Part shown: positions 39,301-46,434 of the stretch, piece after piece | Layout: every line of letters begins with the position of its first letter | How positions within the stretch are numbered: the first letter of the stretch is position 1 | Assembly: GCA_013396995.1 (NCBI GenBank) | Contig: VWZP01008268.1 | Span: forward strand, 273,104 to 337,103 | Length of the DNA: 64,000 nt | DNA from: Dicaeum eximium | Lineage: Eukaryota; Chordata; Aves; Passeriformes; Dicaeidae | Reading direction: 5' to 3' | Position numbers and translations under genes: made by a program | Notes under the pieces: generated by a model | What the model was told of the DNA's origin: nothing | Database searches by the model: none | What the model saw: the letters and a program-made list of their open reading frames with translations, nothing else

Positions 39301-42300
39301 AAATGCTTCACTGGGTTCTTCCTTAACATCCTAGCAGAAGCCTCTGGGAACAGTCTGGCTTTCCTTGGTAACACTTAAAATTCATACTGCTAGCCATGAT
39401 AACCCTCGCATGCTTTGATTCCACAAGGAATCTCCACAAGGAGTTTTGAGCATAATTTTTGTCAGGTTTTGGAACATCTGTCAGTTGTACAAACCAGCAT
39501 TCAAAATAGTGTGGCAGCAGTCAAGGTCTGACTGATGCCATCATGGCTGTGTTTCACGTGAATCTTTTTTATTTGAGTTTGCTAGCCTATATCCTCACTT
39601 TATCAAACCTATTTTTGCCAATGCATCTGAAATTACAGTGGGCTTAGAGACCTTAGATTCTGGGTTTTATTTCTCCTTACATGAAGTTGTAATCATAATA
39701 ACTCATAGAATCACAGGTAAGTTGGAAGGACTCAGAAGGATCAAGTCCAGCTCTTAAATAAATGGCTCATACAGGGATTGAACCCACAACTTTGGTGGTG
39801 TTGGCATTGTGCTCTGACCGACCAAGTGAACTCAGTGGCCACTGGACACAACTTCAGGAATAATAGAGAGTCCTCTGAAGATTTTTTTCAGCTTAAGCAT
39901 GAATGCATTCATTGCATTCTTTTGAACGACATCTGTTATCCTGATACCTTGCATCATTGGCTGAGGCTGCTGACAAGTTTCACTTTTCCTGTTAAAGAAA
40001 GGCCAGGGTTGGAATCCTTGTGTGTGGTTTTCCTGTTGAAGTATGGAAAGGAAATGGCTGTCCTGATGGATTTTGAGTGGCTTGCGCTTTAAGAGGTTGA
40101 GATTGTTACTGAACCTACACACACACCATTATGCCATTGTTGAAATTTATAGTATCCTAAGGCTTTTTTTTTCTGATTAGGATTTATAGGGTATTGCTTT
40201 ATTCTTTTTCTACCCAAGATTTTTATTTTCCTGTTGATCTTCTTCCTGCATATGAAGCCCTTCTTTACAGAAATTAACAAAACTTAGTCATGGAAAGGGA
40301 ATGGTATTGGAAGTTCTGTAGCAAAAGTAGACAAGAGTGAAGGAAAACAGATGAAACAGAATGAATATATATAGATGAACCAGAATTAATACACTGATTT
40401 TAAGTTGAACGTGAGTAGTTGGTAGACCCATGTACATTTGTATAAATGTCCTTTAGTTTGCATGTCATCATAAAATAAGCTATAATAAATAGAAAATGAG
40501 TTTAAAAGGTACTGGCTTTTACAGGAGGAGTATGAGAAGTACGGAATTCGCATTAGAGTCAAATTCCACAGTAGCACTGAACTTCATGAATTGACTCCAT
40601 ATCATCAGAGTGGAGGTGAGAAAACTGTTTCCACTATGTTATACCTGATGGCTCTGCAAGAACTCAACAGATGTCCTTTCAGGGTTGTTGATGAAATAAA
40701 TCAGGTGAGAATCAATAGTGTGGTATTGGTCTTCCTATATACACATGCTTATGATGTAGTGCAGAGAACATACTCTTTTTTTCTTTTTAGGGAATGGATC
40801 CAATGAATGAGAGAAGAGTTTTTGAAATGGTTGTCGAAACTGCTTGTAAAAAAAGGACATCTCAGTACTTCCTCATTACACCAAAGGTGTGTGGCAGAAA
40901 ACGAAATAGGAAGTTTAAAGTGTAGGAGAGTGGATTTTGTGTGGTAATACACCCATAAACACTGTATAACTTATGCACGTTTTGCCTAAGAACTTTGGAT
41001 TAAAGAAAGTATTTGTCCATTTTAAGGACAATCAGGCAAGAATACAGACAACTTAGACCAAGGCTCATCTCCTCAGAACCCCACTCTGGAGTTGTGGCCT
41101 CACTGGAAGTACCATGTGTTAACCACCAGTGGACAGGGTTACCGTGGAAAGGTTGTGAAAGGTAACGCCTCTAGCTAACACAGAATTTGTAGCAGAGACC
41201 AACTTCCAGACAAGTCAGATGATGATACTGGAGGAGGAGCAGGCTAGTGCTGCTGACATAGAAGAACTAGAAGAGTCCCACATGATTACTTGAATAGTTT
41301 TCCTGTATTAATATGAGACTTAGAGGCTCAGAAAAGGTGAGATCTAAGCTCCAAGAGTGACTAGTTTAATTGCACTCTTCAGTCAAAACTTTAAAAAAGG
41401 TAGTTGACTTACTAGTCATGCAGTGATGCAGTGCCAAGGCTTGAAAGGGGTAAATAGGGTGGCTGTCCACCTGCACCATTAACAGAGACTTATGTTACAT
41501 TCTGCTTGATCCAAGACAAATTGAAACAGTAAAGATTACTTGTACACCAGGGAGACAAGCAGTCAGTAGTGTGCTGGTTTTTATTAAGGTACCACTTCCG
41601 TATCCCATTATACACTGTATTTTAGAAAATCTGGCTAGTATGTCCTGTCTTTTCAGTAAATAGCAATTTAAGCATCTGAGTAAAGCCACCTTATAGCATT
41701 GACCTTACTGGAGGGAGATGGAAGGTAATGCTTGTTCCTTCTGATCTTGCAGTATGCTTACCTCTATGCAGTTTAGTTATTTCCTGACCACATTACTTCT
41801 TTATTGTTCTGTGTTACCTATTCCTTTTGTCTTGTGATTCTTCTCCTTCTTGAATCAGCTTTTCTGTGCATTCTCCTACTTAGAGAAAGAATGGAATGAT
41901 TTGGATGTTGAAAGATAGATAGCTCAACTAACTCTAATGCCTCCCAAATTTAAGAAGTTGTTGAAAATTGCTGTCTGGGGTCCAGAATCTGTTGTAGAAG
42001 TTGAGCCTGTTGTCAAATTACTAAGAATAGAGACAGGGAAAAATTGAGTATGCAGAGCTAACCAGAAAAATACAAATAAAAACAACAAAGCAGAATTTAA
42101 AAAATCTCTGAACTTAAAAAGGCAAAAAAAGTCAACATCGTGGTAAGAGGAAACTTGAGGACTATGTTGCAGCATTATTCAGCAACGAGAGGCAGGGTTA
42201 GGAAGAGGTGGTTGAAGATATTCTTTGTGCCTCCTTCCCTCACACCCCACAAGCAGGTGACATGGCAAGTTATAATAGCCTGTCTCAAGAAAAATGAGTG

Positions 42301-43797
42301 AGAGAGCACTTGTGTAAAGGTTTAGTTGATTGAGAGTGTGTGTGCTGCATTAGAACATAATTAAAAAGGCTGCACAGGGTGGGCTGAGAAGGCCAGACTC
42401 TGCTGTTCATGGCTGTTCATGTTCATTCCTGAGCCTCTGCTGCATGTCACCACTTACTAGAAAGCAAGTGTGTAATGACCTACTAGAAACAAGCTAGTGT
42501 GACAGTTTGTCATACTAAGCCAAGTTCCATGTGTGTACCCAGTCGATACAGGAAAAACTTCGTCCCATTTTTTTTGGTATGTTGACACCTCCCCTGGTTG
42601 TATTTTTAAGCAAGCTTCAGAGGGAAGAGGTATAAATTAATATGCTGTAAAGTTGATTAGGAATATTGTATTTTGAATAGTTGTGATTCACTGTCATAAT
42701 GAGAAGATAAACTGAAAATGCTCTTAGAAGTGGGTATGAAAATTAGTATTTTTAATACAAATCTGGTGAAACAGATTACATTTATTAAACATACACCATG
42801 TTTAATCACCATGGTGGGAGTTAATCCTTTTTTTGCTGTAAAGCAAGATTAGAATTCTAAATTATCTTAGGTTAGGTAACTTTTACTGAAAACAGGATTC
42901 ATTTCAGTACAGACAAACATAAAATTTGGTATTTAAGTGGGAAAAATCAACAACAGCATCTGATATAAGGCATAAATGCCTAAATGACTGGGGAGGGGGA
43001 AGTGACAAGTTGAGCATCAGTTGCAAGTAAATGGGTCAATGTCACCCTGAGCACTGCTTGTAATCTACAGTTTGCATGACATCTTTGTCTGCTGGACTTG
43101 TGTTTGGCCAGGTTTGGATTATCATGACTGTCCAGCTTTGTCTGTTACACTTCAGAAAAGTAGCACAGGCGCTGGAATTACTCCAGAAGGTAGCAGTGCA
43201 ACTTGAAGTAATTTTGATTGTTCTGAGTTTCCACTAATGGAAATTGTTTAGCTCAGAGAAGCACAAGGCTAAAGAGAGACTTGGTTTAGTATAGATTTAC
43301 TTGGGTACGATTACTGTCTCCTGTCCTGCCCTGAGGTAAAAACACTATTCTCTGTCCACAGAGGAGTGGAGTTACTCTCTGGATACAGCAAAAAAGCATT
43401 GAGATTGATGGCAGAAAGAAGGTATAGATGAGATACTAAGATTTTCTTCTAATAAGAATAGCAATGCGTGGAAATTGTCTGAAGAACAAGTCCCTTTTAG
43501 GGGGTTTCTAGGAGCAAATATGCTTCAATTGTCAGGTTGTAATCCTAGTATAGTGATATTTTTGAGATCTAAGGTTTTTCATAGATCTTACTCAGCTTTT
43601 TTAGATAATGGGGAGCATCTAGCTATTTTGACTTCGATTTCTGTGTTCTTCACTAGCTCCTGCAGAATCTCACTTACAATGACAAGATGACTGTGCTGTT
43701 TGTCTACAATGGACCTTTTATGCTGGAGACATACAAATGGAACATGAAGCACTTCAAGAGACGGCAACGGCGGCTTTCAAGGATGAATGAATCCTAG
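2381..43797 (+). CDS. SMC5: SMC5, structural maintenance of chromosomes protein 5 (24 coding exons)
   Basis: SMC5 pairs with SMC6 and NSMCE subunits in the nuclear SMC5/6 complex, which acts in homologous recombination repair, replication-fork stability and silencing of extrachromosomal DNA. The 24 exons join in frame to 3174 nt, 1057 residues, against about 1,100 in human. The architecture is complete: an N-terminal ATPase half with Walker A GANGTGKSS (residues 51-59), coiled coil about 170-430, hinge about 445-640, return coiled coil about 640-900, then the ABC signature SGGE (948-951) and Walker B ending VVDEINQ (973-979). The N-terminal tail before the conserved GSIVRI is only about 21 residues, shorter than in mammals. 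No internal stop or frameshift occurs, so the gene looks functional. The coordinates span introns; exons are listed separately. Exact ends rest on splice consensus and homology recalled from memory. Confidence 0.96.
2479..3697 (+). other. SMC5 intron 1
   Basis: GC-rich CpG-island sequence to about 2840, then ordinary AT-rich intron. I see no further gene or clear repeat. Confidence 0.8.
3698..3839 (+). CDS. SMC5: SMC5 coding exon 2 (Walker A)
   Basis: Residues 33-80. It contains the P-loop GANGTGKSS, which binds ATP, followed by IVCAICLGLAGKP, a hallmark of SMC5. Acceptor TTTCCAG, donor GTAATT. Confidence 0.96.
3840..4924 (+). other. SMC5 intron 2
   Basis: AT-rich intron. I recognise no repeat family or conserved element in it. 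Confidence 0.75.
4925..4977 (+). CDS. SMC5: SMC5 coding exon 3
   Basis: Residues 81-98, only 53 nt. It encodes IGLFVKQGCMKGIVEIEL, matching the conserved head strand after the Walker A helix. Acceptor TTTTGTAG, donor GTAAGT. Confidence 0.92.
4978..7090 (+). other. SMC5 intron 3
   Basis: About 2.1 kb of AT-rich intron with no recognisable mobile element; a short TA/CA tract lies near 6670. Confidence 0.75.
7091..7253 (+). CDS. SMC5: SMC5 coding exon 4 (Q-loop region)
   Basis: Residues 98-152. It ends with NLCQFLPQ, the conserved Q-loop of the SMC5 head. Acceptor TTAATCAG, donor GTATGA. Confidence 0.95.
7254..8434 (+). other. SMC5 intron 4
   Basis: Intron sequence of about 1.2 kb; I see no gene or identifiable repeat. 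Confidence 0.75.
8435..8569 (+). CDS. SMC5: SMC5 coding exon 5
   Basis: Residues 153-197. It encodes DKVGEFTRLSKTELLEATEK, the conserved link from the head into the first coiled coil. Acceptor TTTTGTAG, donor GTAAAT. Confidence 0.95.
8570..9176 (+). other. SMC5 intron 5
   Basis: Intron of 607 bp with no recognisable content. Confidence 0.75.
9177..9317 (+). CDS. SMC5: SMC5 coding exon 6
   Basis: Residues 198-244, charged coiled coil ending DLIEMLERKRPWV, a segment well conserved in vertebrate SMC5. Acceptor ATTACAG, donor GTAAGT. Confidence 0.95.
10541..10608 (+). repeat. Short tandem repeat, about 18-bp unit
   Basis: Three to four imperfect copies of a unit reading CTGTCTGTGACTTTGTCA lie head to tail. 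The third and fourth copies are almost identical, so the expansion looks recent. It lies inside SMC5 intron 6. Confidence 0.75.
12339..12435 (+). repeat. Imperfect (ATT)n/(GTT)n microsatellite
   Basis: A run of ATT, GTT and AGT triplets about 95 bp long, clearly derived from a trinucleotide repeat. The reverse strand yields a spurious isoleucine/threonine-rich reading frame. Confidence 0.9.
13410..13571 (+). CDS. SMC5: SMC5 coding exon 7
   Basis: Residues 245-298. It opens with EYENFREQHEEVK and continues as a lysine/glutamate-rich coiled coil. Acceptor CTCCAAG, a weak pyrimidine match at -3 (A before AG); donor GTAGGT. Confidence 0.93.
13572..17917 (+). other. SMC5 intron 7 (largest intron, 4.3 kb)
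   Basis: AT-rich intron without an identifiable mobile element or secondary gene. Confidence 0.7.
17918..17989 (+). CDS. SMC5: SMC5 coding exon 8
   Basis: Residues 299-322, 72 nt of coiled coil (SQKCKEKQDALEMKDKQ) that matches the vertebrate family. Acceptor TATGTAG, donor GTAAGA. Confidence 0.93.
17990..18798 (+). other. SMC5 intron 8
   Basis: Contains the perfect hairpin at 18211-18250; otherwise plain intron. Confidence 0.75.
18211..18250. repeat. Perfect 14-bp inverted repeat, 12-bp loop
   Basis: The arm GTGTGTGTATATAT (18211-18224) is exactly complementary to ATATATACACACAC (18237-18250). It probably arose from a TG/TA microsatellite but is a flawless palindromic pair today. It could form a cruciform or an RNA hairpin in the SMC5 pre-mRNA. 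Confidence 0.9.
18799..19054 (+). CDS. SMC5: SMC5 coding exon 9
   Basis: Residues 323-408, the largest exon. It is coiled coil with the conserved ENLQPQIDAVNTELK. Acceptor TTTTTAG, donor GTAAGT. It ends in phase 1, and the split arginine codon is completed by exon 10. Confidence 0.96.
19055..20255 (+). other. SMC5 intron 9
   Basis: Intron of 1.2 kb with no recognisable repeat. Confidence 0.75.
20256..20410 (+). CDS. SMC5: SMC5 coding exon 10 (start of hinge)
   Basis: Residues 408-459. It covers the end of the first coiled coil and the entry to the hinge (ALMWLRNNKDKFK, CEPMMLE). Acceptor AATTACAG, donor GTAAGA. Confidence 0.95.
21268..22299 (-). mobile_element. Solo endogenous-retrovirus LTR, - strand, split by a nested LTR
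   Basis: The - strand reads as an avian LTR: it starts near 22299 with TG-like sequence leading into GGTTTTAGCTGAGGTAGAGT and ends at 21268 with ...CACCTCAACA. Removing the nested insert leaves about 573 bp. The 5-bp flanks ctttg (21263-21267) and cttcg (22300-22304) differ by one base and look like an aged target duplication; a 5-bp duplication suits ERVL-type elements. It is the same family as the solo LTR at 46435-46987. No internal viral genes are present. Confidence 0.85.
21529..21982 (+). mobile_element. Second solo LTR (454 bp) nested in the first
   Basis: It begins TGTCTTGGGTTTGGACAAGG and ends ...CCTAAACTGTGATA, on the + strand. Perfect 5-bp target duplications cttgg flank it (21524-21528 and 21983-21987), and joining the flanks restores the host LTR. 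It is a different family from its host, related to the truncated LTR at about 45340-45540. It must be younger than the LTR it interrupts. Confidence 0.85.
22957..23070 (+). CDS. SMC5: SMC5 coding exon 11 (hinge), GC donor
   Basis: Residues 460-497, hinge sequence with AKYIENHISSNDMRAFVFE. Acceptor TTATTAG. The exon must end at ...CTGGTGGAG, because exon 12 resumes VRDRQKLRVN; the next bases are GCAAGT, so this is a GC-AG intron with the ideal AG/GCAAGT context. Confidence 0.95.
23071..24045 (+). other. SMC5 intron 11 (GC-AG class)
   Basis: Starts GCAAGT and ends ATATAG. No recognisable repeats. Confidence 0.9.
24046..24140 (+). CDS. SMC5: SMC5 coding exon 12
   Basis: Residues 498-529, hinge. 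VRDRQKLRVNAVCAPPES matches the family; the rest is a variable loop. Acceptor TATAG, donor GTATGT, phase 2. Confidence 0.94.
24343..24475 (+). CDS. SMC5: SMC5 coding exon 13
   Basis: Residues 529-573. The conserved hinge segment YGFYSYLRELFDAPPPVMSY and the VHDVPVGTQKTR stretch. Acceptor CTTCTTCAG, donor GTAAGG. Confidence 0.96.
24476..25339 (+). other. SMC5 intron 13
   Basis: Intron of 864 bp, T-rich, no identifiable repeat. Confidence 0.75.
25340..25513 (+). CDS. SMC5: SMC5 coding exon 14
   Basis: Residues 574-631, the last part of the hinge (VIQETNLRHMYTAEERYVIK). Acceptor TTTCTTAG, donor GTAGAA (weak at +5). Confidence 0.95.
25637..25806 (+). CDS. SMC5: SMC5 coding exon 15
   Basis: Residues 632-688, the start of the return coiled coil (QKDNKLRQEKKELLERG). 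Acceptor TTTCAG, donor GTAGGA. The last two bases join exon 16 to give a serine codon (YDSLRQLEQD). Confidence 0.95.
27084..27500 (-). mobile_element. LTR-like repeat, copy 1 of a two-member family
   Basis: It shares an ordered series of blocks with 32896-33240, including GACT(CT)TTGACTCC..GTATCAGAAGGCTTA, a later ATTGGTTAGA block and an ACACAGCT block. A - strand AATAAA (27140-27145) near the 3' end fits an LTR read on the - strand. Ends are approximate and I found no target duplication. The family assignment is tentative. Confidence 0.6.
27800..27915 (+). mobile_element. CR1 LINE 3'-terminal fragment (+ strand)
   Basis: GGTTGGACTCAATGATCTTA followed by AGGTCTTTTCCAACC is the hallmark CR1 3' tail in sense orientation. 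Two partial copies of the motif (ATGATCTTAAGGTC) follow each other, so a small local duplication is present. Confidence 0.8.
28191..28476. repeat. 286-bp direct duplication, unit 1
   Basis: Starts AACACTGTATCCGTGCCGAG and ends CTGCCTGAACTG. Unit 2 matches it base for base except T at 28320 versus C at 28607. The two are separated by one N. Confidence 0.97.
28477..28477. other. Single N between the two duplicated units
   Basis: An undetermined base placed exactly at the junction of the 286-bp duplicates, a sign of an assembly join. Confidence 0.95.
28478..28763. repeat. 286-bp direct duplication, unit 2
   Basis: A near-identical copy of 28191-28476 with one mismatch. Sequence continues on the right into the CpG-rich remainder of the LTR. 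Confidence 0.97.
29944..30067 (+). CDS. SMC5: SMC5 coding exon 16
   Basis: Residues 688-729, coiled coil (LRQLEQDAIDLEKEF). Acceptor CCCATAG, donor GTTTGT (weak at +3). Confidence 0.94.
30068..31249 (+). other. SMC5 intron 16
   Basis: Intron of 1.2 kb; short TA/TG-rich tracts near 30990-31050, otherwise nothing recognisable. Confidence 0.75.
31250..31372 (+). CDS. SMC5: SMC5 coding exon 17
   Basis: Residues 730-770. GIIPLNVVKVALAFQ then ATAERNRLQSEY aligns residue for residue with the human segment around KVDLILQ. Acceptor GTGTAG, donor GTAACA. An in-frame TTTTCAG inside the exon (ending at 31294) is a possible alternative acceptor. Confidence 0.92.
31373..34671 (+). other. SMC5 intron 17
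   Basis: About 3.3 kb; one LTR-like repeat at 32896-33240. The remainder shows no identifiable element. Confidence 0.75.
32896..33240 (-). mobile_element. LTR-like repeat, copy 2 of a two-member family
   Basis: It opens TGTTGCGCCCGACGG and shares ordered blocks with 27084-27500. A - strand AATAAA lies at 32954-32959 near its low-coordinate end, consistent with an LTR in - orientation ending ..GCGCAACA. The right end is approximate and no target duplication was found. Confidence 0.6.
34672..34797 (+). CDS. SMC5: SMC5 coding exon 18
   Basis: Residues 771-812, coiled coil (QLLYEKCVELMKQARHVC). Acceptor TTCTAACAG. I chose the donor GTATGT after ..CAAGTT; a donor 3 nt upstream (CAA/GTTGTA) also keeps frame and would drop one valine. 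Human SMC5 has about 16 extra residues after this point, which I could not find here. Confidence 0.88.
34798..35453 (+). other. SMC5 intron 18
   Basis: Intron of 656 bp with a poly-T tract near 35370-35393. No exon corresponding to the extra human segment was found. Confidence 0.75.
35454..35549 (+). CDS. SMC5: SMC5 coding exon 19
   Basis: Residues 813-844. AFQTLPNTLEEIDAFLNEEK and ASCFTGL are strongly conserved. Acceptor TTGTAG, donor GTATGT. Confidence 0.95.
35910..36014 (+). CDS. SMC5: SMC5 coding exon 20
   Basis: Residues 845-879, the last long coiled-coil exon (VVEEYNKQTQEIEQLTEYLE). Acceptor TCTGGCAG, donor GTAATA. Confidence 0.95.
36225..36344 (+). CDS. SMC5: SMC5 coding exon 21
   Basis: Residues 880-919. 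VKEKWLNLLKEMIEQINGKF leads back into the head; FFSSMQCVGEVDLH follows. Acceptor CTTTTAG, donor GTATGA. Confidence 0.96.
36605..36629. other. Assembly gap of 25 N
   Basis: An unbroken run of 25 N in intron 21, probably a fixed-size or estimated gap. True length is unknown. Confidence 0.98.
37368..38775 (-). mobile_element. CR1 LINE with damaged ORF2 reverse transcriptase (- strand)
   Basis: On the - strand, from about 38762, an open frame of some 200 residues carries CR1 ORF2 reverse-transcriptase landmarks: AEVFNAFFASVF, GIHPRVMRELADELAKSL, DDWKVANVTPIHKKG, DPGNY, SQHGFRRG and SCLTGLVSFYDQVTH. After a frameshift near 38160, translation resumes at DFSKAFDTVS and then jumps to sequence typical of the ORF2 C-terminal part (ERDLGVL, SVASRSREVILPLY), so the catalytic YADD-type region is deleted. 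The 3' end is the TCACAGAAT motif at about 37370. It is 5'-truncated, deleted and shifted, hence dead. An N lies at 38054. Confidence 0.92.
38776..39062 (-). other. Unassigned block between two CR1 pieces
   Basis: On the - strand a reading frame (38783-38995) is preceded by a pyrimidine-rich stretch and a splice-acceptor-like CTTATCTACAG. Its last 45 codons look non-random but match nothing I know. A - strand AATAAA lies near 38959-38967 (TTTTTATTA on +). It may be an LTR fragment or other repeat; I cannot tell. Confidence 0.3.
39063..39300 (+). mobile_element. CR1 LINE 3' end (+ strand)
   Basis: The + strand reads LDIRRNFFTEKVIK, the CR1 ORF2 C-terminus, followed by the CR1 3' UTR (CACTCAGTGCCATGGTCTA, GGTTGGGCTC) and ends TGATTCTGTGATACTGTG, the 8-bp terminal repeat. 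Its orientation is opposite to the CR1 just upstream, so it is a separate insertion. Confidence 0.9.
39702..39840 (-). mobile_element. tRNA(Ile)-derived SINE with CR1 tail (TguSINE1-like)
   Basis: Read on the - strand from 39840, the first about 77 nt follow a tRNA(Ile) gene: GGCC start, a degenerate A box, GGTCGGTCAGAGCAC, and a perfect B box GGTTCAATCCC (complement of 39774-39784) closing with GAGCC. It then runs into a CR1-type tail ending AGTCCTTCCAACTTACC and TGTGATTCTATGAG. This tRNA(Ile)-CR1 fusion is the structure reported for TguSINE1 of songbirds. The anticodon region is decayed, so it is not a tRNA gene. Confidence 0.82.
40525..40704 (+). CDS. SMC5: SMC5 coding exon 22 (ABC signature and Walker B)
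   Basis: Residues 920-979. It carries the signature YHQSGGEKTVSTMLYLMALQ and the Walker B NRCPFRVVDEINQ, with D975 and catalytic E976. Acceptor TTTTACAG, donor GTGAGA. Confidence 0.97.
40791..40886 (+). CDS. SMC5: SMC5 coding exon 23
   Basis: Residues 980-1011. GMDPMNERRVFEMVVETAC follows Walker B (D-loop) and ends FLITPK. Only 86 nt of intron separate it from exon 22. Acceptor TTTTTAG, donor GTGTGT. Confidence 0.96.
40887..43656 (+). other. SMC5 intron 23
   Basis: About 2.8 kb of intron; I could not recognise any mobile element or conserved gene in it. Confidence 0.7.
43657..43797 (+). CDS. SMC5: SMC5 coding exon 24 with stop codon
   Basis: Residues 1012-1057 and TAG at 43795-43797. LLQNLTYNDKMTVLFVYNGP is conserved (H-loop region); the end is arginine-rich (KRRQRRLSRMNES). 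Acceptor TTCACTAG. Confidence 0.96.
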   Translation, partial: LLQNLTYNDKMTVLFVYNGPFMLETYKWNMKHFKRRQRRLSRMNES

Positions 43798-44400
43798 TTC
43801 TACAGAAATATTTTATATATCTTTATTGAAACATCTGGCTTTCAATAATTCAGAAATTGTTAAAGAGGAAGACCCTCAAAGAATTGATAATTGGGAACTT
43901 TGGTTCTTAAAACTTACACAAATGTTTAATAGATTTGAAATGCATGGTGTTCTTTTTCAAGTCTTTCACAGTGGTCACTTTCTCCAAATAACCTACTTTG
44001 CTCAATAGTAGGTTTAAATAAAAACTTTTTTTTTCCTATTCTATCAGTTAATGCAGCATCAGAAGTGCAGGGTAATTTTTTAGGTTATCCTAGACTTATT
44101 CTGTGACTGTTGTTTTTTAGAGGTTGAGGAGTTTTTTCCAAAAATTGGAATTTGCTTTTGGTAAATAATTTTACCTTACCACAGATGTGGGTATTACCCC
44201 ATTTACCTATTGAAATGCAATTTTTAAAAATTAATTCAGGTGTTCTATAGAAAAAGAATCGTTTGTAATGGTTTGTTTTGTAAAAATAAACCTGAAATTA
44301 ATATAAATAATATGATTCTATGAATATATTATTGATGACTAAATACTTTATCTCAAAATTAATAAATAAATATAGCAGCTTTTCATTTGTAGTGCTCGAA
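43798..44400 (+). other. SMC5: SMC5 3' UTR with candidate polyadenylation signals
   Basis: AT-rich sequence directly after the stop. AATAAA hexamers lie at 44017-44022, 44285-44290, 44361-44366 and 44365-44370. The first is followed by a T-rich tract that would suit cleavage. Which signal is used cannot be told from sequence; the right end given is approximate. Confidence 0.7.
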
Positions 44401-45339
44401 GGATAAGGTTTTTCTAGCAAGTCTCTTAGCAAGGAGACTAACAGAATTCCAGGTCTTCCTGAAACAGTGAGCTAGTGAGCTTGCAGAAGTAAAACTAAGC
44501 AATATATAAGTTGTGTGTTTATTTTTCTAAGTAAAACTTGATACATTTTTGGGGATAGAGAAAATGGTTCTGCAGATTTGACATGTGAGTTTAAACCCAG
44601 GAAGGTTTTACAAGGGGTCAGCTGCACTGGAGTGATTGCACAGTCAATTGCTTTTCAACAGAAAGCCATAAAAAATTTTTAATAGTGTTGGCCATAATTG
44701 TTAAGCATTTGGAAGTGCAGGTTACAACAGAATGTTGAACACCTAAAATAAAATCCTGATTATTAAGTTAACAATTAAATAAGTAAAATTCAACAATTCA
44801 ACGTCTGCTTTGACTGGGTGTTTTTCTTAACATCATCCTGGCAATGAACTTTGGTAGTGAAACTGTTACATCAGGCTTTGATATTCACATATTCAAAATA
44901 AAATAACCCACTACAAAATATGAGCTGGAATCTGGAAGGTTTAAGGTATTAAAGGGTAAGTATTGTAATTGTTCCTTTGAATAGATAGATGAGCCTTCAG
45001 TGCAGTAGAGAACCACACATTCTTGTTACTGCAGGCCAGTGTTGGTCAGTGGAGTTGTCTGACTGTGAAATGAGTTCCTGGACTTATTTCTGTGATGATT
45101 AGTGTCCCAACACAAGTACTGAACAGAAGATACAAAAGTGTGGAAACTCAGGCTGTGATCCAGAGTTAATTTGGTCAGCAGAGTGTCTTTGACATAATTG
45201 AGGCTAGAGGCCTATGTGTCTGTCCACTGTATTGAAAGATCTTGGTTGTAGAAGAATTCTTCAAAATTGTCTATTATTGGAGAGTTTCTCCATGTGAATG
45301 GTTTCTTTTCCTTTACCCTCTGTTATTAGTGTTGTTGCT

Positions 45340-45540
45340 AATAATGTTTGTTTTCACATCTCATTGCTGTTTGCAGTAAATAGTTCTTATGCCTCAGCCT
45401 GTCATCTTTGCCTTTTGTGTCTCCAGTTCTCCTCTCCAGCACAGTGCAGGGGGAGGGGAAAATGGAGCAAGAGAGTGGTGTCTGGTTTGGAGAATTTTGA
45501 GGGGGCAAGAACTGGGGAGTATCATTCCTAAACCAGGACA
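45340..45540 (+). mobile_element. LTR 3' fragment, same family as the nested LTR at 21529
   Basis: It shares TTTGCAGTAAATAGTTCTTA, then the CTCCAGTTCTCCTCTCC-type block, and ends ATCATTCCTAAACCAGGACA, parallel to the end of 21529-21982. The 5' part is not recognisable, so it is truncated or strongly diverged. Confidence 0.6.
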
Positions 45541-46434
45541 GATTGGTAGTGTCTGATGGGAGGTGTCTGACAAAAGGGCTACGTCATGGGAAGCAGGGCA
45601 GGGAGAACCTTGGCACTCTAGCTTCTCTGTAAAGAACTGAGCCAGAATTGCTTTCTTCACTTCTGACTCACTAAAACACAGTGTCCAAAATTACTTTTCC
45701 TAGAACTTTTTGTTCCGGAAGCATTTTTTCCCCCATACCTTGCTAATTAAGAATGAAACCATGATAAAACTCTTTGTGAGAGAAAGGATATGTGGAAGGG
45801 AGTTAAATTCTACTCTGCTCCAAGAAAAATTCTTCATCTGTTTCTGCCTAAACATCTGAAAATCATGACTGTTTCTATGCTATTGCACCCAGACTAGGCT
45901 TGCCAAAAGCCATGCTTCCATGAGGCTCATTGCTACAGTGTCCTTTGCATATTCCAATAGCTTAGGTGGAGGGCAGTTTTTTGTAGCAGGGACTGATCTA
46001 GTAGTTGCTATAACCTCATTTTATTTCGGTGCTAACTTTTCATCCATTGACAAGGCTGAACTAGTAGGGAGAGGGGAGGTAAGTGCAGAAAGCCGATATT
46101 TTTAGCCACTGAAAGCTTTTCAGGCTTGACTGTATCAGTGTGGAAAGCCAGCAGGGGAAGCATGGAAGAAGAAGGGCCAGTAGCAACATAGAGGCAGAAG
46201 TAACACAGGTGGTAAGCAGCACTACAACAGCCTGCCAGCCTCTCCTGCGCCTCAGCTCTTCCCAAGTGGTGTAATCCTCTGACTCCCTCCTTTGTGCTTT
46301 CCACCAAATTCCTCCAGCTGTTCTTCACTGATCTGCTCCTCAGTTACTCCTGGAAGTAATTCCCCAGTTGTCCAGTCTTTTTTCTTCTGTTGCTTGGTTA
46401 CCCCCTCCTAGAACAATGGGGGTTTTTTGACAGT

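Larger units (their letters stand above)
36345..40524 (+). other. SMC5 intron 21
   Basis: About 4.2 kb and the most repeat-laden intron: a 25-N gap, an internally deleted CR1, an unassigned block (about 38775-39060), a CR1 3' end and a tRNA-derived SINE, each listed separately. Confidence 0.85.

Noticed and set aside
39764..39840. A functional tRNA(Ile) gene
   Set aside because: The anticodon arm and A box are degraded and the sequence continues into a CR1 tail, so it is a SINE.
2381..43797. U12-type introns in SMC5
   Set aside because: None of the donors shows the ATATCC/GTATCC consensus; all are U2-type, one with GC.
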